A stretch of DNA of 64,000 nucleotides from Flavobacterium sp. ENC (GCF_020991415.1 NZ_JAJMOY010000004.1:248001-312000); one strand, 5' to 3'; positions 1 through 8,940 are shown, counted from the first letter of the stretch. The notes: generated from the letters alone by a model not told the origin. Made by a program: numbers and translations.

Positions 1-574
1 TTTTGCAGAATGCATTGAGCGAAAGCCCGAATTGTTTATTGAAATACCGGTTGATCTGCCTGCTGCTCCATTCGATTCTTTGGGAGAGCTCCTGTACTTT
101 GATTTCGCCATTGGAAGTATAAATCAAATCGAAAAGCCTGCGTTTCCTTTCGTCAATTGCTGCAGGTAAAAGTGCGTTTAGTTTGAGTAGTATTTTTTGA
201 TGAAAAGCATCGAAATCCTTTAAATCAGCTGCGGTGATGCCCCAAAAATCGGGAGGTAAATATTTTGCACTGTTCAAAAGTTCGGCAATAGAAGTATTTA
301 AGAGATATTCGACCCCCAGCGGTTTAAAACTGACTTTAAAGGCAAGTGTGTGTGGCGGAATGCTTTGTTGCTCCGGAACGGTTTCCAGACCTATAAGGGC
401 AATACGAAAAGGTTCAGCTTCTGATTCTAAAAAGAACAAATCAACCCTTGCATCGGGCATTAGGATAACTTCTTTTGCTTTATCTGACTGGTTATGAATC
501 ATTCCAATATTTTCCACAAAGTCAGCTAGTGGCTGCTCCGGCAGGATAAATTTGTAATAGAAGTCTTTGTTCAT
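1..574 (-). CDS. AraC-family transcriptional regulator (3' end cut off by window)
   Basis: The gene starts at 574 on the minus strand and runs off the left edge; 191 codons are visible without a stop. The N-terminal ~145 residues are an effector-type domain of the DUF6597 kind often fused to AraC helix-turn-helix modules. From about residue 150 the frame reads like the first HTH of an AraC DNA-binding domain (VQELSQRIEWSSRQINRYF). The second HTH would lie outside the window. It likely regulates transcription in response to a small ligand; the target is unknown. It is codirectional with the YdcF-like gene upstream, with 67 bases between them. Confidence 0.75.
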   Translation of the reverse strand, partial: MNKDFYYKFILPEQPLADFVENIGMIHNQSDKAKEVILMPDARVDLFFLESEAEPFRIALIGLETVPEQQSIPPHTLAFKVSFKPLGVEYLLNTSIAELLNSAKYLPPDFWGITAADLKDFDAFHQKILLKLNALLPAAIDERKRRLFDLIYTSNGEIKVQELSQRIEWSSRQINRYFNKQFGLSLNAFCK

Positions 575-641
575 TTCAATACAGATTTAGCCACTAAGGT
601 ACAAAGAGACTAAGTTATTTAGTATTTGCAACAGGATTTTT

Positions 642-1202
642 TTATTGTGTATAATATCCGGCAAATTCCCGCAGGATGGAATAAAGATCTTTAAATTCAA
701 AATAATTCGGACTTACACTACTGACATTCTGAAAGCCACGTTCTTTAAATAACATTTTTGTTCGTGTGACATGAAAATATTGGGAGACCACAAGTATACT
801 TTCAAAATGCAGGCTGTCTTTTAGTTTAAGGGTATTGTCTACCGTCGCACGCGTATTATTGCCCAGATTGTCCACAATTACAACCGAATCAGGAACTTTA
901 TTAGCCATTAAAAATGCTTTCATTTTATCCCCTTCATAATATCCTTCTTTCCCTAAACCGCCGCTTACGATTATTTTTTTCACGCGATGATTTCGGTACA
1001 GGTTTAGGCCGCATTCCAGACGTTTTTCCAGACGTTCCGAAAGCGTTCCGTCTTCGTTGACCTTATTGCCCAGAATAACCGCAATATCTGCTTTTTTCCC
1101 GCTATCGCTCAAACCATCAATGGTACTATAGAGAATATGTCCAAAAAACCATAGCAGGAATAGGGTGAGGAGTACTTTAAATAATGACTTTCGGTTTTTC
1201 AT
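642..1202 (-). CDS. YdcF/SanA-family (DUF218) membrane-anchored protein
   Basis: This 186-aa protein has one N-terminal membrane segment (about residues 9-25) followed by an extracytoplasmic DUF218-type fold. Family hallmarks are AVILGNKVNEDG near the first strand, a Leu-x-x-Arg-Leu helix, the IIVSGG strand/turn at about residue 97, and a late NNTRATVDNT segment equivalent to the conserved S/N-x-T-x-x-N motif. Members such as SanA, ElyC and YdcF are linked to envelope integrity, but the biochemical activity is poorly defined. It is a single gene with no clear operon partner apart from the downstream AraC gene. Confidence 0.8.
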   Translation of the reverse strand: MKNRKSLFKVLLTLFLLWFFGHILYSTIDGLSDSGKKADIAVILGNKVNEDGTLSERLEKRLECGLNLYRNHRVKKIIVSGGLGKEGYYEGDKMKAFLMANKVPDSVVIVDNLGNNTRATVDNTLKLKDSLHFESILVVSQYFHVTRTKMLFKERGFQNVSSVSPNYFEFKDLYSILREFAGYYTQ

Positions 1203-1293
1203 AAAATGAGTTAGAATGTTTTGCGCATTGGAATGAAGAAAAGTTTGTTTTTTTACGAAAGTAGTAAGATTATACTTTTTTTAATTTAGCTAG

Positions 1294-1419
1294 CTAAAAT
1301 ATATCATTATATCCTAGCAAATTTCCTATTGAAATACTACAAAAAACAAGACCGACAATGATCAGCATTATGAAGCCAAAATAATTAGAATTGTTTTTTA
1401 GAACAATTTTCATGGCCAT
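1294..1419 (-). CDS. possible 41-aa membrane peptide
   Basis: In the otherwise empty 1203-1665 gap a minus-strand frame starts MAMKIVLKNN and ends GYNDIF. It contains one hydrophobic stretch (FGFIMLIIVGLVFCSIS) long enough to cross a membrane. Nothing else supports it: no family is recognised and no clear promoter is visible. It could be a chance frame in AT-rich DNA. The rest of the gap is AT-rich with no other feature until the direct repeats at 1560. Confidence 0.25.
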   Translation of the reverse strand: MAMKIVLKNNSNYFGFIMLIIVGLVFCSISIGNLLGYNDIF

Positions 1420-1559
1420 TATCGAGATTTTAAGTCGTACAAAATAAAAATAATGGTTGTAAAACTTCTGTTGTAAAATTTAAAAAAAAAACAAATAAAG
1501 TTCGACAACGCTATGTGAAAGTGAAAATAAAATCAAACCTCACACAGCTTTCAATATCG

Positions 1560-1601
1560 GTTGAATACAATCAGTTGCATACAACCAGTTCTATACAATC
1601 A
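1560..1601 (+). promoter_or_regulatory. three 14-bp direct repeats upstream of small conserved gene
   Basis: Three head-to-tail copies fit GTTnnATACAAyCA at exact 14-base spacing (1560, 1574, 1588). They lie just upstream of a weak -7-like box (TAATTTCG, 624-631 of the second kilobase) and the start codon at 1666. The central copy contains GTTGCATACAA, which recurs on the minus strand upstream of the paralogous gene at 10657-10965. This suggests an operator array for a shared regulator. Confidence 0.5.
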
Positions 1602-1665
1602 CCTAAAATTAATCTGTTACTTGTAATTTCGTTTCCATCAAAAAAATCAATTAAAAATTAAAACC

Positions 1666-1968
1666 ATGGAAGAGAAAGAACACAAAGTAGTAACAGAATT
1701 TTTAGAATTAATGACTAAAATTAATTTTTTCACAAGATTAAAACCGGAGAATCGTATTGACAATTCGTTTAGTGTAACCCTAAAAGTATCGTCTTATAAT
1801 GAATTACAACTAATGATTTCAGATCTTCTAAAAGCAAGTATTATGGTGCTTCAGGATAACGGCACTGATATAAATGCCATGACTTTAGTTGAAATTGCTT
1901 TCCAATTGCTGCCGCAGGATGAAATGGGTTTACTGGATGATTTACACAAAATTCATCTGAAGGCTTGA
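1666..1968 (+). CDS. conserved hypothetical protein, paralog of the 10657-10965 gene
   Basis: This 100-aa soluble protein has no signal peptide or membrane segment and no recognised family. It aligns end to end with the 102-aa product at 10657-10965: both have an FLEL..(K/Q)(I/M)N(F/Y)FT(R/K)L opening, a NSF..L.(V/I)(S/T)SY(N/S)EL centre, and a LPxDEMxLLD(D/E)L ending. The acidic C-terminus and predicted helices suggest a small helical binding protein. It has a 45-base untranslated leader region rich in A, and the three direct repeats at 1560-1601 sit upstream. Confidence 0.8.
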   Translation: MEEKEHKVVTEFLELMTKINFFTRLKPENRIDNSFSVTLKVSSYNELQLMISDLLKASIMVLQDNGTDINAMTLVEIAFQLLPQDEMGLLDDLHKIHLKA

Positions 1969-1983
1969 TAAACCAATGATGTT

Positions 1984-2008
1984 GTATGAAGTCTCCCCAC
2001 TTCATACA
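1984..2008. repeat. hairpin remnant of the dispersed palindromic element
   Basis: GTATGAAGTctccccACTTCATAC forms a perfect hairpin matching the left-end hairpin of the longer elements at 2929, 7895, 8941 and elsewhere. It lies between convergent genes and could act as a terminator for both. Confidence 0.6.
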
Positions 2009-2058
2009 TCTATCACTTTGGACTTTTTTAAAGATAAAAACTTCGCAAATCGCGAGAT

Positions 2059-2856
2059 TTATAAAATAAACTCACCCTCTAAAACAATCACAGCTTCGCC
2101 TAAAATAGAAACCTTGTCCTGTAAAAGTTCGGTACTCATGGTTCCGGTTCGTAAGGAAGACTGATACGCCCGAAGTTTTGTTTTATTGAGTTTGGTGGCC
2201 CAGTATTTGGTCAAAAAGGTCTGAATACCGCCTGTTACCGGATCTTCGTTTGTTCCTGCCCAGGGCCAGAAATAGCGGTAGTGAAAATCAAAATCGGTGC
2301 TATCTGAAGCTGCGGTTACCAGTACGCCGCTTATTCCGGTGTGCGAATTTATCAATGCCGTAAAATCGGGTTTTAAATCGGCCAGTTCGTGGGCGCTTTC
2401 GATTTCGATCAGGATTATTTTATTGTTGGGACTGTATCGTAGAGATATGGTTTCAGAAATACCCAGAGCATCCAGCATTTTTTGGGGTACAACTGTCTCT
2501 TCGGTGTCATAAACCGGAAAAAACATTTTGATTTTCTGGTCTTCTTTTTCAATCGCCAATTCCACATTGTCATAGTTGATAAACGTTATGCTGTCCAGCG
2601 AAGTGGTGCTGAAAACAATCTTAGAAGAAGCCAGCGTCGCATGCCCGCACAACGGAATCTCCGTCTTTGGACTAAAAAACCTGATGCTGTATGTATTGTC
2701 CGTTAGTGGTTTGATAAAAGCAGTTTCCGAAAAGCCAATTTCAGCCGCAATGCTTTGCATCTCAGCCGCATCTAAATCGGTCTCCGGAAGACAAACCGCT
2801 GCGGGATTGCCTTTGTATTTTTGATTGGTAAACGAGTCAACAAAATAGGTTTTCAT
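2059..2856 (-). CDS. PhzF-family isomerase-like protein
   Basis: This 265-aa protein shows the PhzF/YddE signature: N-terminal YFVDSFTNQKYKGNPAAVC, FSETAF with the Glu that serves as general acid/base in PhzF, the FFSPKTEIPLCGHATLA segment, and a late DPVTGG loop. PhzF enzymes have a duplicated diaminopimelate-epimerase fold and catalyse proton shifts on small metabolites. Length is typical (about 260-300). There are no phenazine genes nearby, so the physiological substrate is unknown. It is probably monocistronic and cytoplasmic. Confidence 0.9.
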   Translation of the reverse strand: MKTYFVDSFTNQKYKGNPAAVCLPETDLDAAEMQSIAAEIGFSETAFIKPLTDNTYSIRFFSPKTEIPLCGHATLASSKIVFSTTSLDSITFINYDNVELAIEKEDQKIKMFFPVYDTEETVVPQKMLDALGISETISLRYSPNNKIILIEIESAHELADLKPDFTALINSHTGISGVLVTAASDSTDFDFHYRYFWPWAGTNEDPVTGGIQTFLTKYWATKLNKTKLRAYQSSLRTGTMSTELLQDKVSILGEAVIVLEGEFIL

Positions 2857-2928
2857 TCTTTTTTATGTTCTGGGTTTAGAGTTACTAAAAGTAGGAATGT
2901 TAAATGAATTTATTGAAGTTTTTTTTTT

Positions 2929-3048
2929 GCTGTGCGAAGTCTCCTGACTTCGCACCCGCTTCTATATTCCGTTTAGAATAGTTTGGTTTTTCTGGTGGCT
3001 TATTGCAGTGGTTACAAGGTTCGGAGATTTGGTGGAAGCGGGACTGTA
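2929..3048 (+). repeat. dispersed palindromic element, copy B
   Basis: It opens with the hairpin GTGCGAAGTCtcctGACTTCGCAC, followed by the family core TATATTCCGTTTAGAATAG and GTGGCTTATT. The right-hand hairpin is degenerate in this copy (GGTTACAAGGTTCGGAGATT). Confidence 0.75.
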
Positions 3049-3061
3049 TTACAAATTATTT

Positions 3062-3415
3062 TTAAAGGTCAAATTTTTTCTGTTTAATTTGAAATACAAC
3101 TTCCCATGCTATGAGGGAAGAAATGGCATCACTGTATAAAGAAATTTCAATTGCTTCCCATCCTAATTTTAAATTCAATACTATAATTACTGATAAAATT
3201 CCAATCGACGTAATGAAAAAAGCGGCTATAAAATTATAGAACTTGTTAGGGAATTTTAAAAAGATGAAAGCAAACAACAAATTTATACCAAACAACAATG
3301 TTGAAAGTACATAAAACCAGTAATCGTCATACTTCATGAAAATCTGCTGACTAATTCCTGGAATAAAAAGGTATATAATTAACAGAATCAGATATATAAA
3401 TAATCTTTTCAGCAT
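3062..3415 (-). CDS. hypothetical integral membrane protein
   Basis: This 117-aa protein is almost entirely hydrophobic, with about four membrane segments (near residues 4-20, 33-53, 62-80 and 90-112). No family is recognised. It sits 36 bases downstream of the serine hydrolase gene on the same strand and may be cotranscribed with it. Confidence 0.6.
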   Translation of the reverse strand: MLKRLFIYLILLIIYLFIPGISQQIFMKYDDYWFYVLSTLLFGINLLFAFIFLKFPNKFYNFIAAFFITSIGILSVIIVLNLKLGWEAIEISLYSDAISSLIAWEVVFQIKQKKFDL

Positions 3416-3451
3416 AAGTTTTGGGTTAGCATAGTTCTCGCAAAGCAGTCA

Positions 3452-4876
3452 CTATTTTAGTTTCATAAATTTGACATTTGTTGCTCCAAAATTTGTAATG
3501 CTTAAGGCTGTGATTTGGTTTTTCTTGTTTCTTTGAAAACTTACTTCCGCAGAAAATGTAATGGCTCCCGAAAATTTATCTTTCTCTACTTCAGTCAGCA
3601 CAACATCACTTAACCGGTTATGGGTCATGGTCAGCTTTCCATCAATAACTCTGAGGTTAAAAAGGGAGGATAAATCATTATTCTGAAATGTCCCTTCAAA
3701 GTCTTTTAGATTGGTATTAGAAGGTTTTGGTTTTTCTTCGGCTTTCTGTTCAGTTGCAGCTACTTTTTCTCTCTTTTTAAACTGATCAGCCAAATAAAAT
3801 TCGGCAATATCCATTCCGGCTTTATAGGCTACAAAATTTTCATCATTGCTCAAAAGTATAATCGATAATTTACGGTCCTGAAAACGACCCAGATAAGCTT
3901 TAAAACCCGCATCACTTCCGGTATGGTTGTATACGGTAAGGCCTTTGTAATTTCGTATAAACTGACCTTTTGCGTGGTAAATCGTTTCGCCGTCCCGTAC
4001 TGCCAGTATCGTTGGTTTTCCATCATCTAAGAGGGATTGCTCATTAAAACGTTTAATAAAATCGGCATTGCCTAAGGTAGGATTTTCAAAACTAGTCGTC
4101 CATTTGCTTAAATCTTCTACGGTTGTATAAACATTTGTAGGCCCGGGAGAAGAACTGTTGAGGTTTCTTTTGCTATATAATCCGTTTTCACTGCCGTACG
4201 AATAGGCCCTGTTCTTCACTATTTTTTCGTTATCGTCATATATTAAGGTGTTTTCCATGCCAAGCGGATCGAAAATATTTTCTTTTGCAAAGGAACCAAA
4301 ACTTTTTCCTGAAACTCTTTTTACAATTTCGGCCAATAATGTAAATCCTGAATTGCTGTATTTAAATTGGCTTCCGGGTTCGAAATTCAGTTCTTTTTGA
4401 TTGCAGATTATTTTCATTACCTGCTCGGAAGTAATGACGTCATCCATTCTCCAGCCCGCTAATGTCAACAGAGACCACTGGTCTTTTAACCCGCTGGTGT
4501 GCGAGCATAAATGTCTGATGGTTATCGTTTTTCCATAAACCGGCAACTCGGGAAGGTATTTTCGGATATCATCATCCAATGCGATTTTGCCCTGTTGCTC
4601 TAACAGGTAAATGGCGAAAGTGGTAAATTGTTTGGAAACGGAACCGACATTAAAAATAGTTTTTGATGTAATCGGTATGTCGTATTCGAGGTTGGCCATT
4701 CCATATCCTTTTTTAAAAATAAGGGCTCCGTCCTTAACAATACCAACGGCGACACCGGCAGTTTTGGAGTTATACTTAGAAAATAAGGAATCGATTCTTT
4801 TTTCCGGAGTTGTTTGTGCTGCTAAGCTGCTGGCGAAAAAAAGACAGATTAGGATAAATTTAGTGAGGTACTTCAT
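3452..4876 (-). CDS. serine hydrolase (beta-lactamase/penicillin-binding-protein-like, class C type)
   Basis: This 474-aa exported protein has a signal peptide ending ASSLAAQ at about residue 21. The PF00144-type fold is shown by the catalytic SxxK (S79-V-S-K82), a Tyr-Ser-Asn motif (KYSNSGF), and a late HTG (NHTGSDAGF) replacing KTG. After the catalytic domain there is a lysine/glutamate-rich linker and a C-terminal beta-rich domain of the DUF3471 sort (about residues 390-474). Relatives are periplasmic esterases, D-aminopeptidases or peptide hydrolases. True beta-lactamase activity cannot be inferred. Confidence 0.88.
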   Translation of the reverse strand: MKYLTKFILICLFFASSLAAQTTPEKRIDSLFSKYNSKTAGVAVGIVKDGALIFKKGYGMANLEYDIPITSKTIFNVGSVSKQFTTFAIYLLEQQGKIALDDDIRKYLPELPVYGKTITIRHLCSHTSGLKDQWSLLTLAGWRMDDVITSEQVMKIICNQKELNFEPGSQFKYSNSGFTLLAEIVKRVSGKSFGSFAKENIFDPLGMENTLIYDDNEKIVKNRAYSYGSENGLYSKRNLNSSSPGPTNVYTTVEDLSKWTTSFENPTLGNADFIKRFNEQSLLDDGKPTILAVRDGETIYHAKGQFIRNYKGLTVYNHTGSDAGFKAYLGRFQDRKLSIILLSNDENFVAYKAGMDIAEFYLADQFKKREKVAATEQKAEEKPKPSNTNLKDFEGTFQNNDLSSLFNLRVIDGKLTMTHNRLSDVVLTEVEKDKFSGAITFSAEVSFQRNKKNQITALSITNFGATNVKFMKLK

Positions 4877-5257
4877 TTTGATTGATTTGATTGATGTTAC
4901 AACTATTCTTATTTATCAGTCCGGAATATTATTTCCGTGATTTTGAGCGGTTATGAATAGAGGCAGCCCAAATGTATAATTTTAAGATAAAGTTTACAAA
5001 TACAAAATCAACTTTAAATTTAGAGGATGAAATCTGAATTTCGTAAAAACCAACTTTTATATAGATTTAATGGAGAATAATAATAGTAGCTAAACTTCTA
5101 AAAAGCCTCTGAAGTAAAGTGTTTTACAGTTTATAACAGCCTGATTTATTTTTTATAAAAAAAATACAGCCGCATTTTGTTTGTAGCTTTTTTTTTATAA
5201 ATTAGCCGGAAATATATCCCCCTATAAGCCAAATTTGTAATTTATAAAACCATTTAT
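4877..5257. other. AT-rich intergenic region, no gene seen
   Basis: This is the divergent spacer between the serine hydrolase and the Tae4-like lipoprotein gene. A weak -7-like box (CAAATTTG) lies close to the start codon at 5258. I see no hairpin, repeat or small coding frame worth naming. Confidence 0.4.
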
Positions 5258-6901
5258 ATGCCAACCCAAAAAATCATCCCGTTTATTAAAACAGTGGTGT
5301 TTGCCATTGTATTAAGTCTGTCAGGCTGCAGCAGCGAGTCAGAGCTAACAGAAAATACCGATCAAAAAGGGGCAGTAATGCTTCATAAAAATTATGAATT
5401 CCTTAGATCCAGGGAATCGCTTTTTAAGGTGATCACCAACTCAGAAACTCAAAAATCAACTTCCAAAAGAACCGTTCAGGCTTTGGATTTTAAAATCTTT
5501 ACCGACAGGCTGACCTATGTAAAAAATGATAAACAAGCCAAAGAGTCTTTTACATTTTATATCGAGCGAAATGATTATTCACCCGCCAGCAACACGATCG
5601 AAAATCTAATCCTGACCAAACGATTTAACGAAGAGGAATACAAAGCGTACATTATTACCTATTTCTTTCCTGACGGGATCGCGAGTGAGCATAAAAATTT
5701 TAAGGTTACCGGATTTAAAGCCGTAAACAGCGAAACCTTTTCTTTTAACAACCTGACTTCTAAATCGGCCTGTGAAAATACGTATGAATATATGGTCATT
5801 GAAACTGCACATAAATGTTACAGCGGAAACCATTCCGGAGCTTCTGAAGCAGCCAATTGTGAGGGTAAAGGTTCTTTGCCTTATTCGACTTATCAGGTAG
5901 TTGCTTACCAAATTGCCTCTTGCGGAGAGAGCATGGGTGGCGGTGGCATGGGCGGAGACCAAAGTGGTGCCGGAGGTGGCGGCAGCAGCACTCCGGGAAG
6001 CGGCGGCAGTGGCCCGGTGGATACCGGAATTTCTTTGCCTCCTTCCTGTCAGTCTTTAGATTGTGAGGTGCCGATACTGGCCAACGACATCAACGTATTA
6101 TTAGGAAATACACTTAATTTTGAACAATTAACCTTTTTATTCAACAACGATAACATTGCTACGGAAGTAAAAAATTACCTGGATCAGAATACTAATGCTG
6201 CGGCGAAAAAATTTGGTATTTGGGCAATTAATTATTTCATTAACAATCCATCTGTAACATTCGAACAATTTAAAAATCGATTCATGGGTAGTTCAGAAGG
6301 AAATGATGGAACATATGATCCTGTATTTTGGGAGAACCCTAATTTGACTTTTCCAAAACAAAATCTACCTAAATGGTCAGATTTTAGCTCAAATTTTCCC
6401 TATGATTCTGATCCTAAATACGATACTCCTCAAAAAATGTATAATTCAATAGGAGGTGATGTTGCCTCTTTATATTCAGGACCTAAAACTAATACCTGTG
6501 CTATACGTTTATCAAAAGCATTAAATTATTCTGGTGTAATAATACCCAATTTACCTGGTAAAACTTTTAAGGGAGCAGATAATAAATTTTATTTTAAAGC
6601 TGCTTATGAAATTAATTTATGGATGAGAGCAACTTTTGGCACTAACCCTGCCTCAACGATAAATCCTAAAACACCTTACAATCCCAATCATTCTCAATAT
6701 TCAGAAGCAGATGCTGGTACTAATGGTGTAAATTTGCCCAGATTATTATTAGGAAAAAAAGGAATATACTCTATTTACTCAAGTAATTTTAACTGGGCAA
6801 CAGGACATGCTGATTTACTAAAAAGTGATGCTACTTGCGGAAATGAATGTCATTTTTATGACGCCCCTATTTATAGATTAGATATATGGATTTTAAATTA
6901 A
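5258..6901 (+). CDS. lipoprotein with C-terminal Tae4-like amidase (putative antibacterial toxin)
   Basis: This 547-aa protein starts with a lipoprotein signal peptide (lipobox LSLSGC, lipidated Cys at about 24). An N-terminal domain of unknown function follows (about 50-220), then a glycine/serine linker (about 224-258), and a C-terminal domain resembling type VI amidase effector 4. Supporting motifs are N-T-C-A-I-R-L-S with candidate nucleophile Cys414 and T-G-H-A-D-L with candidate His517, followed by a Cys pair (ATCGNEC). Tae4 enzymes cleave the D-Glu/mDAP bond in peptidoglycan. No T6SS gene is nearby, and a lipobox argues for outer-membrane display rather than injection. From about position 6225 the DNA becomes more AT-rich, as if the C-terminal cassette was swapped in. 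The next gene encodes a probable immunity lipoprotein. Confidence 0.75.
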   Translation: MPTQKIIPFIKTVVFAIVLSLSGCSSESELTENTDQKGAVMLHKNYEFLRSRESLFKVITNSETQKSTSKRTVQALDFKIFTDRLTYVKNDKQAKESFTFYIERNDYSPASNTIENLILTKRFNEEEYKAYIITYFFPDGIASEHKNFKVTGFKAVNSETFSFNNLTSKSACENTYEYMVIETAHKCYSGNHSGASEAANCEGKGSLPYSTYQVVAYQIASCGESMGGGGMGGDQSGAGGGGSSTPGSGGSGPVDTGISLPPSCQSLDCEVPILANDINVLLGNTLNFEQLTFLFNNDNIATEVKNYLDQNTNAAAKKFGIWAINYFINNPSVTFEQFKNRFMGSSEGNDGTYDPVFWENPNLTFPKQNLPKWSDFSSNFPYDSDPKYDTPQKMYNSIGGDVASLYSGPKTNTCAIRLSKALNYSGVIIPNLPGKTFKGADNKFYFKAAYEINLWMRATFGTNPASTINPKTPYNPNHSQYSEADAGTNGVNLPRLLLGKKGIYSIYSSNFNWATGHADLLKSDATCGNECHFYDAPIYRLDIWILN

Positions 6902-6906
6902 AAATT

Positions 6907-7302
6907 ATGAAATACATTTTAATACTATTATGTTTCTGCTCTTGCGGCAAAAACTCATATGAAAAGTTTAGTTATACCAAAAGTAATAATCCATGGATAA
7001 CAGCCTATAAGGATAATGTTTTTTTCGCTTGTCTTAAGGAAAGCTATAAAAACGATTCTATTTATGAACTAATAGAGCAGAAAGATGCATTAAATCCATA
7101 CGATGGTTTAAGTCTTAAAGCCTTGAATGAAACTAGAAAAATGGGACAGAACATTGTTAAGAACATGCCAAAACCTAAAATGTGTGAGAATTGTAAAGAA
7201 GGTGAAAATTATTATATGTCAAATTGTTTACATTATTATGCAAGCAGAGAATTAGACTCTATTGCAAAATCTGCTTACAAAGAACATTTAAAAAATGAAT
7301 AA
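6907..7302 (+). CDS. probable immunity lipoprotein for the Tae4-like toxin
   Basis: I place the start at 6907 (MKYILILLCFCSCGKNS), which gives a clean lipoprotein signal with the lipidated Cys before GKNS; an upstream in-frame ATG at 6886 overlaps the toxin gene's end and would spoil the signal. The 131-aa product is small, periplasm-directed, Cys-containing (FFACL, MCENC, NCLHYY) and mostly helical, in keeping with Tai4-type immunity proteins. It starts 5 bases after the toxin stop codon, the usual toxin-immunity arrangement. Assignment rests on position, export and general pattern; sequence relation to Tai4 is an inference. Confidence 0.6.
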   Translation: MKYILILLCFCSCGKNSYEKFSYTKSNNPWITAYKDNVFFACLKESYKNDSIYELIEQKDALNPYDGLSLKALNETRKMGQNIVKNMPKPKMCENCKEGENYYMSNCLHYYASRELDSIAKSAYKEHLKNE

Positions 7303-7423
7303 TACATAATATGCTGTAAAGATGGTTAAAGCTTGATAAACTTGATACAAACATAAAACTGGCGATAATTAAAAAAAATAATTTACTGAAAAACATATTG
7401 AGTATAAGCTATAATAAATTAAT

Positions 7424-7888
7424 ATGAAAACCATAATCATTTTATTTTTTATTTCCAGTTTTGCTTTTTGTCAGGATATTAATCACATAAAAACGCTTGA
7501 TACGGTTTATGTGGCATTTACAAAAGGAAAAAATCTGGAAAAAAAGATATATTCTGATAATTTCAGAGAATATACCTTGTCTTTAAATTCGAAAAAAGAA
7601 AATCGAACTGAACAATTACTATTTAGTAAACCAGATCGTAAAAATTCAATGAGTGAAAAAGGTTCTTTAAGAATTGATACCAGAATTGAAAACAAATCCT
7701 TTTTAAAAAAACATCAAAAAGATATAATTGATTTAGACTTTCTCAAAAATTTTACAGAAGAATATATTGTTTGCGAATTATTATCCCGATCACAAACGTT
7801 CTATATCATTGACCTCACCGAAAAGAAAAAAAGGAAAGTTGTTTTGTATAGCGTTTTTCTATTGAATTATTGTCCAATTGGGGAATGA
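7424..7888 (+). CDS. hypothetical secreted protein
   Basis: This 154-aa protein has a signal peptide (MKTIIILFFISSFAFCQ). The mature part is lysine-rich with a mixed alpha/beta look, and no family is recognised. It is AT-rich and follows the toxin-immunity pair by 121 bases on the same strand, so it may be a second or orphan immunity-type protein. That role is only suggested by position. Confidence 0.55.
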   Translation: MKTIIILFFISSFAFCQDINHIKTLDTVYVAFTKGKNLEKKIYSDNFREYTLSLNSKKENRTEQLLFSKPDRKNSMSEKGSLRIDTRIENKSFLKKHQKDIIDLDFLKNFTEEYIVCELLSRSQTFYIIDLTEKKKRKVVLYSVFLLNYCPIGE

Positions 7889-7894
7889 TTGTCT

Positions 7895-8008
7895 CTGCTG
7901 TGTGAAGTGTCCCAACTTCGTACCCGTTGCTATATTCCGTATAGAATAGTTTTTAATTTTCTTTGTGGCTTGTTGTATTGTAGTACTTTTAAGGCTGGAG
8001 ATTTTATT
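7895..8008 (+). repeat. dispersed palindromic element, copy C
   Basis: CTGCTGTGTGAAGTgtccCAACTTCGTACC is followed by the core TATATTCCGTATAGAATAG and a GTGGCTTGTT segment. The right hairpin is decayed (GTAGTACTTTTAAGGCTGGAG). Confidence 0.7.
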
Positions 8009-8381
8009 CTAAATTATTCCAACCGCTCACATTAGCTTTTTTCAATTGTAATAATGAAAATAGGATTATCAAGCAAATCACAATGAAAATTGGCGACATA
8101 ATTCTATTACTATTTAGTAATTGTAGTACAAATAATATTACACTAATAGTTAAAATACCCCAAAATCCTAATTTCACCCATCTAAAAAGCATTATGGAGA
8201 ATATGATACCTAATAATCCAAGTGAGCTATGGATTAACATCATATCTTCTGAAATTTGATATTGAGCAATCTTAGACATTTCATCAGTTTTAAAGAAATA
8301 AAAAAGCGTGCTAAATGAATAAGCCATTATTAAATAAGTTAACCAAGCCGTTAAACATCCATGTCTCTGTTTCTTTTGCAT
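8004..8381 (-). CDS. hypothetical integral membrane protein
   Basis: This 125-aa protein has about four hydrophobic segments (near 10-28, 48-66, 70-88 and 92-112). No family is recognised. It ends at the edge of repeat copy C. It is AT-rich and lies in a run of short genes of unknown function separated by palindromic repeats. Confidence 0.5.
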   Translation of the reverse strand: MQKKQRHGCLTAWLTYLIMAYSFSTLFYFFKTDEMSKIAQYQISEDMMLIHSSLGLLGIIFSIMLFRWVKLGFWGILTISVILFVLQLLNSNRIMSPIFIVICLIILFSLLQLKKANVSGWNNLE

Positions 8382-8443
8382 TTTTATTTTATGTCTAAAG
8401 TTTGATGTAAAAAGTTTTTTTCGCTAATAACTTATAAATCTGT

Positions 8444-8911
8444 TTATTCCGGTTGTATTGAATCTATTATTTTATTGACTTTTATTAATTCCATTTTATT
8501 TTTTTGAGTTTCTTTCTCTGTCAAATTAATTGTAAATGAACAAATAAATATTTTGTCCTTTACAATTAAGTACCAGTAATACATAAAGTTTTCTTTCTCT
8601 GCTTCAGAATATTTTACACCTTCAAATCTATTTTGAGTTTTAAATTTTTCTGCTCTTCCTTTTAAAGCTTTTACTTCTGATTCAAATAATTCAGCGATTT
8701 TTTTTGTATCAGTTTTGATGGGAGTTATTCTTAGATTTCCTGTCCAGCCTGTTGTGTCAAAAAAAGCATTTGTATTTTTCTCATCTTCGTATTCAGCCCA
8801 GTTTTCTGGTAAGACAATTGTATATCCCAATTTAGAAACAAAAATATTATTGTTCGTTTTAGTATTACAACTCATGAATAATAGAAATAGTAATAGGTGA
8901 TAGAATTTCAT
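8444..8911 (-). CDS. hypothetical lipoprotein
   Basis: This 155-aa protein has a lipoprotein signal (FLLFMSC, Cys at 15). The mature domain includes LGYTIVLPENWAEYEDEKN and a TGWTGNLRITPIK segment, reminiscent of PsbP/DUF1795-like small alpha/beta domains, but I do not assign it. It is codirectional with the 8004-8381 gene, 62 bases apart, so the two may form an operon. Confidence 0.55.
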   Translation of the reverse strand: MKFYHLLLFLLFMSCNTKTNNNIFVSKLGYTIVLPENWAEYEDEKNTNAFFDTTGWTGNLRITPIKTDTKKIAELFESEVKALKGRAEKFKTQNRFEGVKYSEAEKENFMYYWYLIVKDKIFICSFTINLTEKETQKNKMELIKVNKIIDSIQPE

Positions 8912-8940
8912 TTGTATATTTTATTTTATTCAGATTGTCT

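Noticed and set aside
234..497. 87-codon plus-strand frame
   Set aside because: It lies inside the minus-strand AraC gene, whose longer frame and motifs are convincing.
2059..2856. phenazine biosynthesis locus
   Set aside because: Only a PhzF-like enzyme is present; the family is broad and no phz partners are seen.
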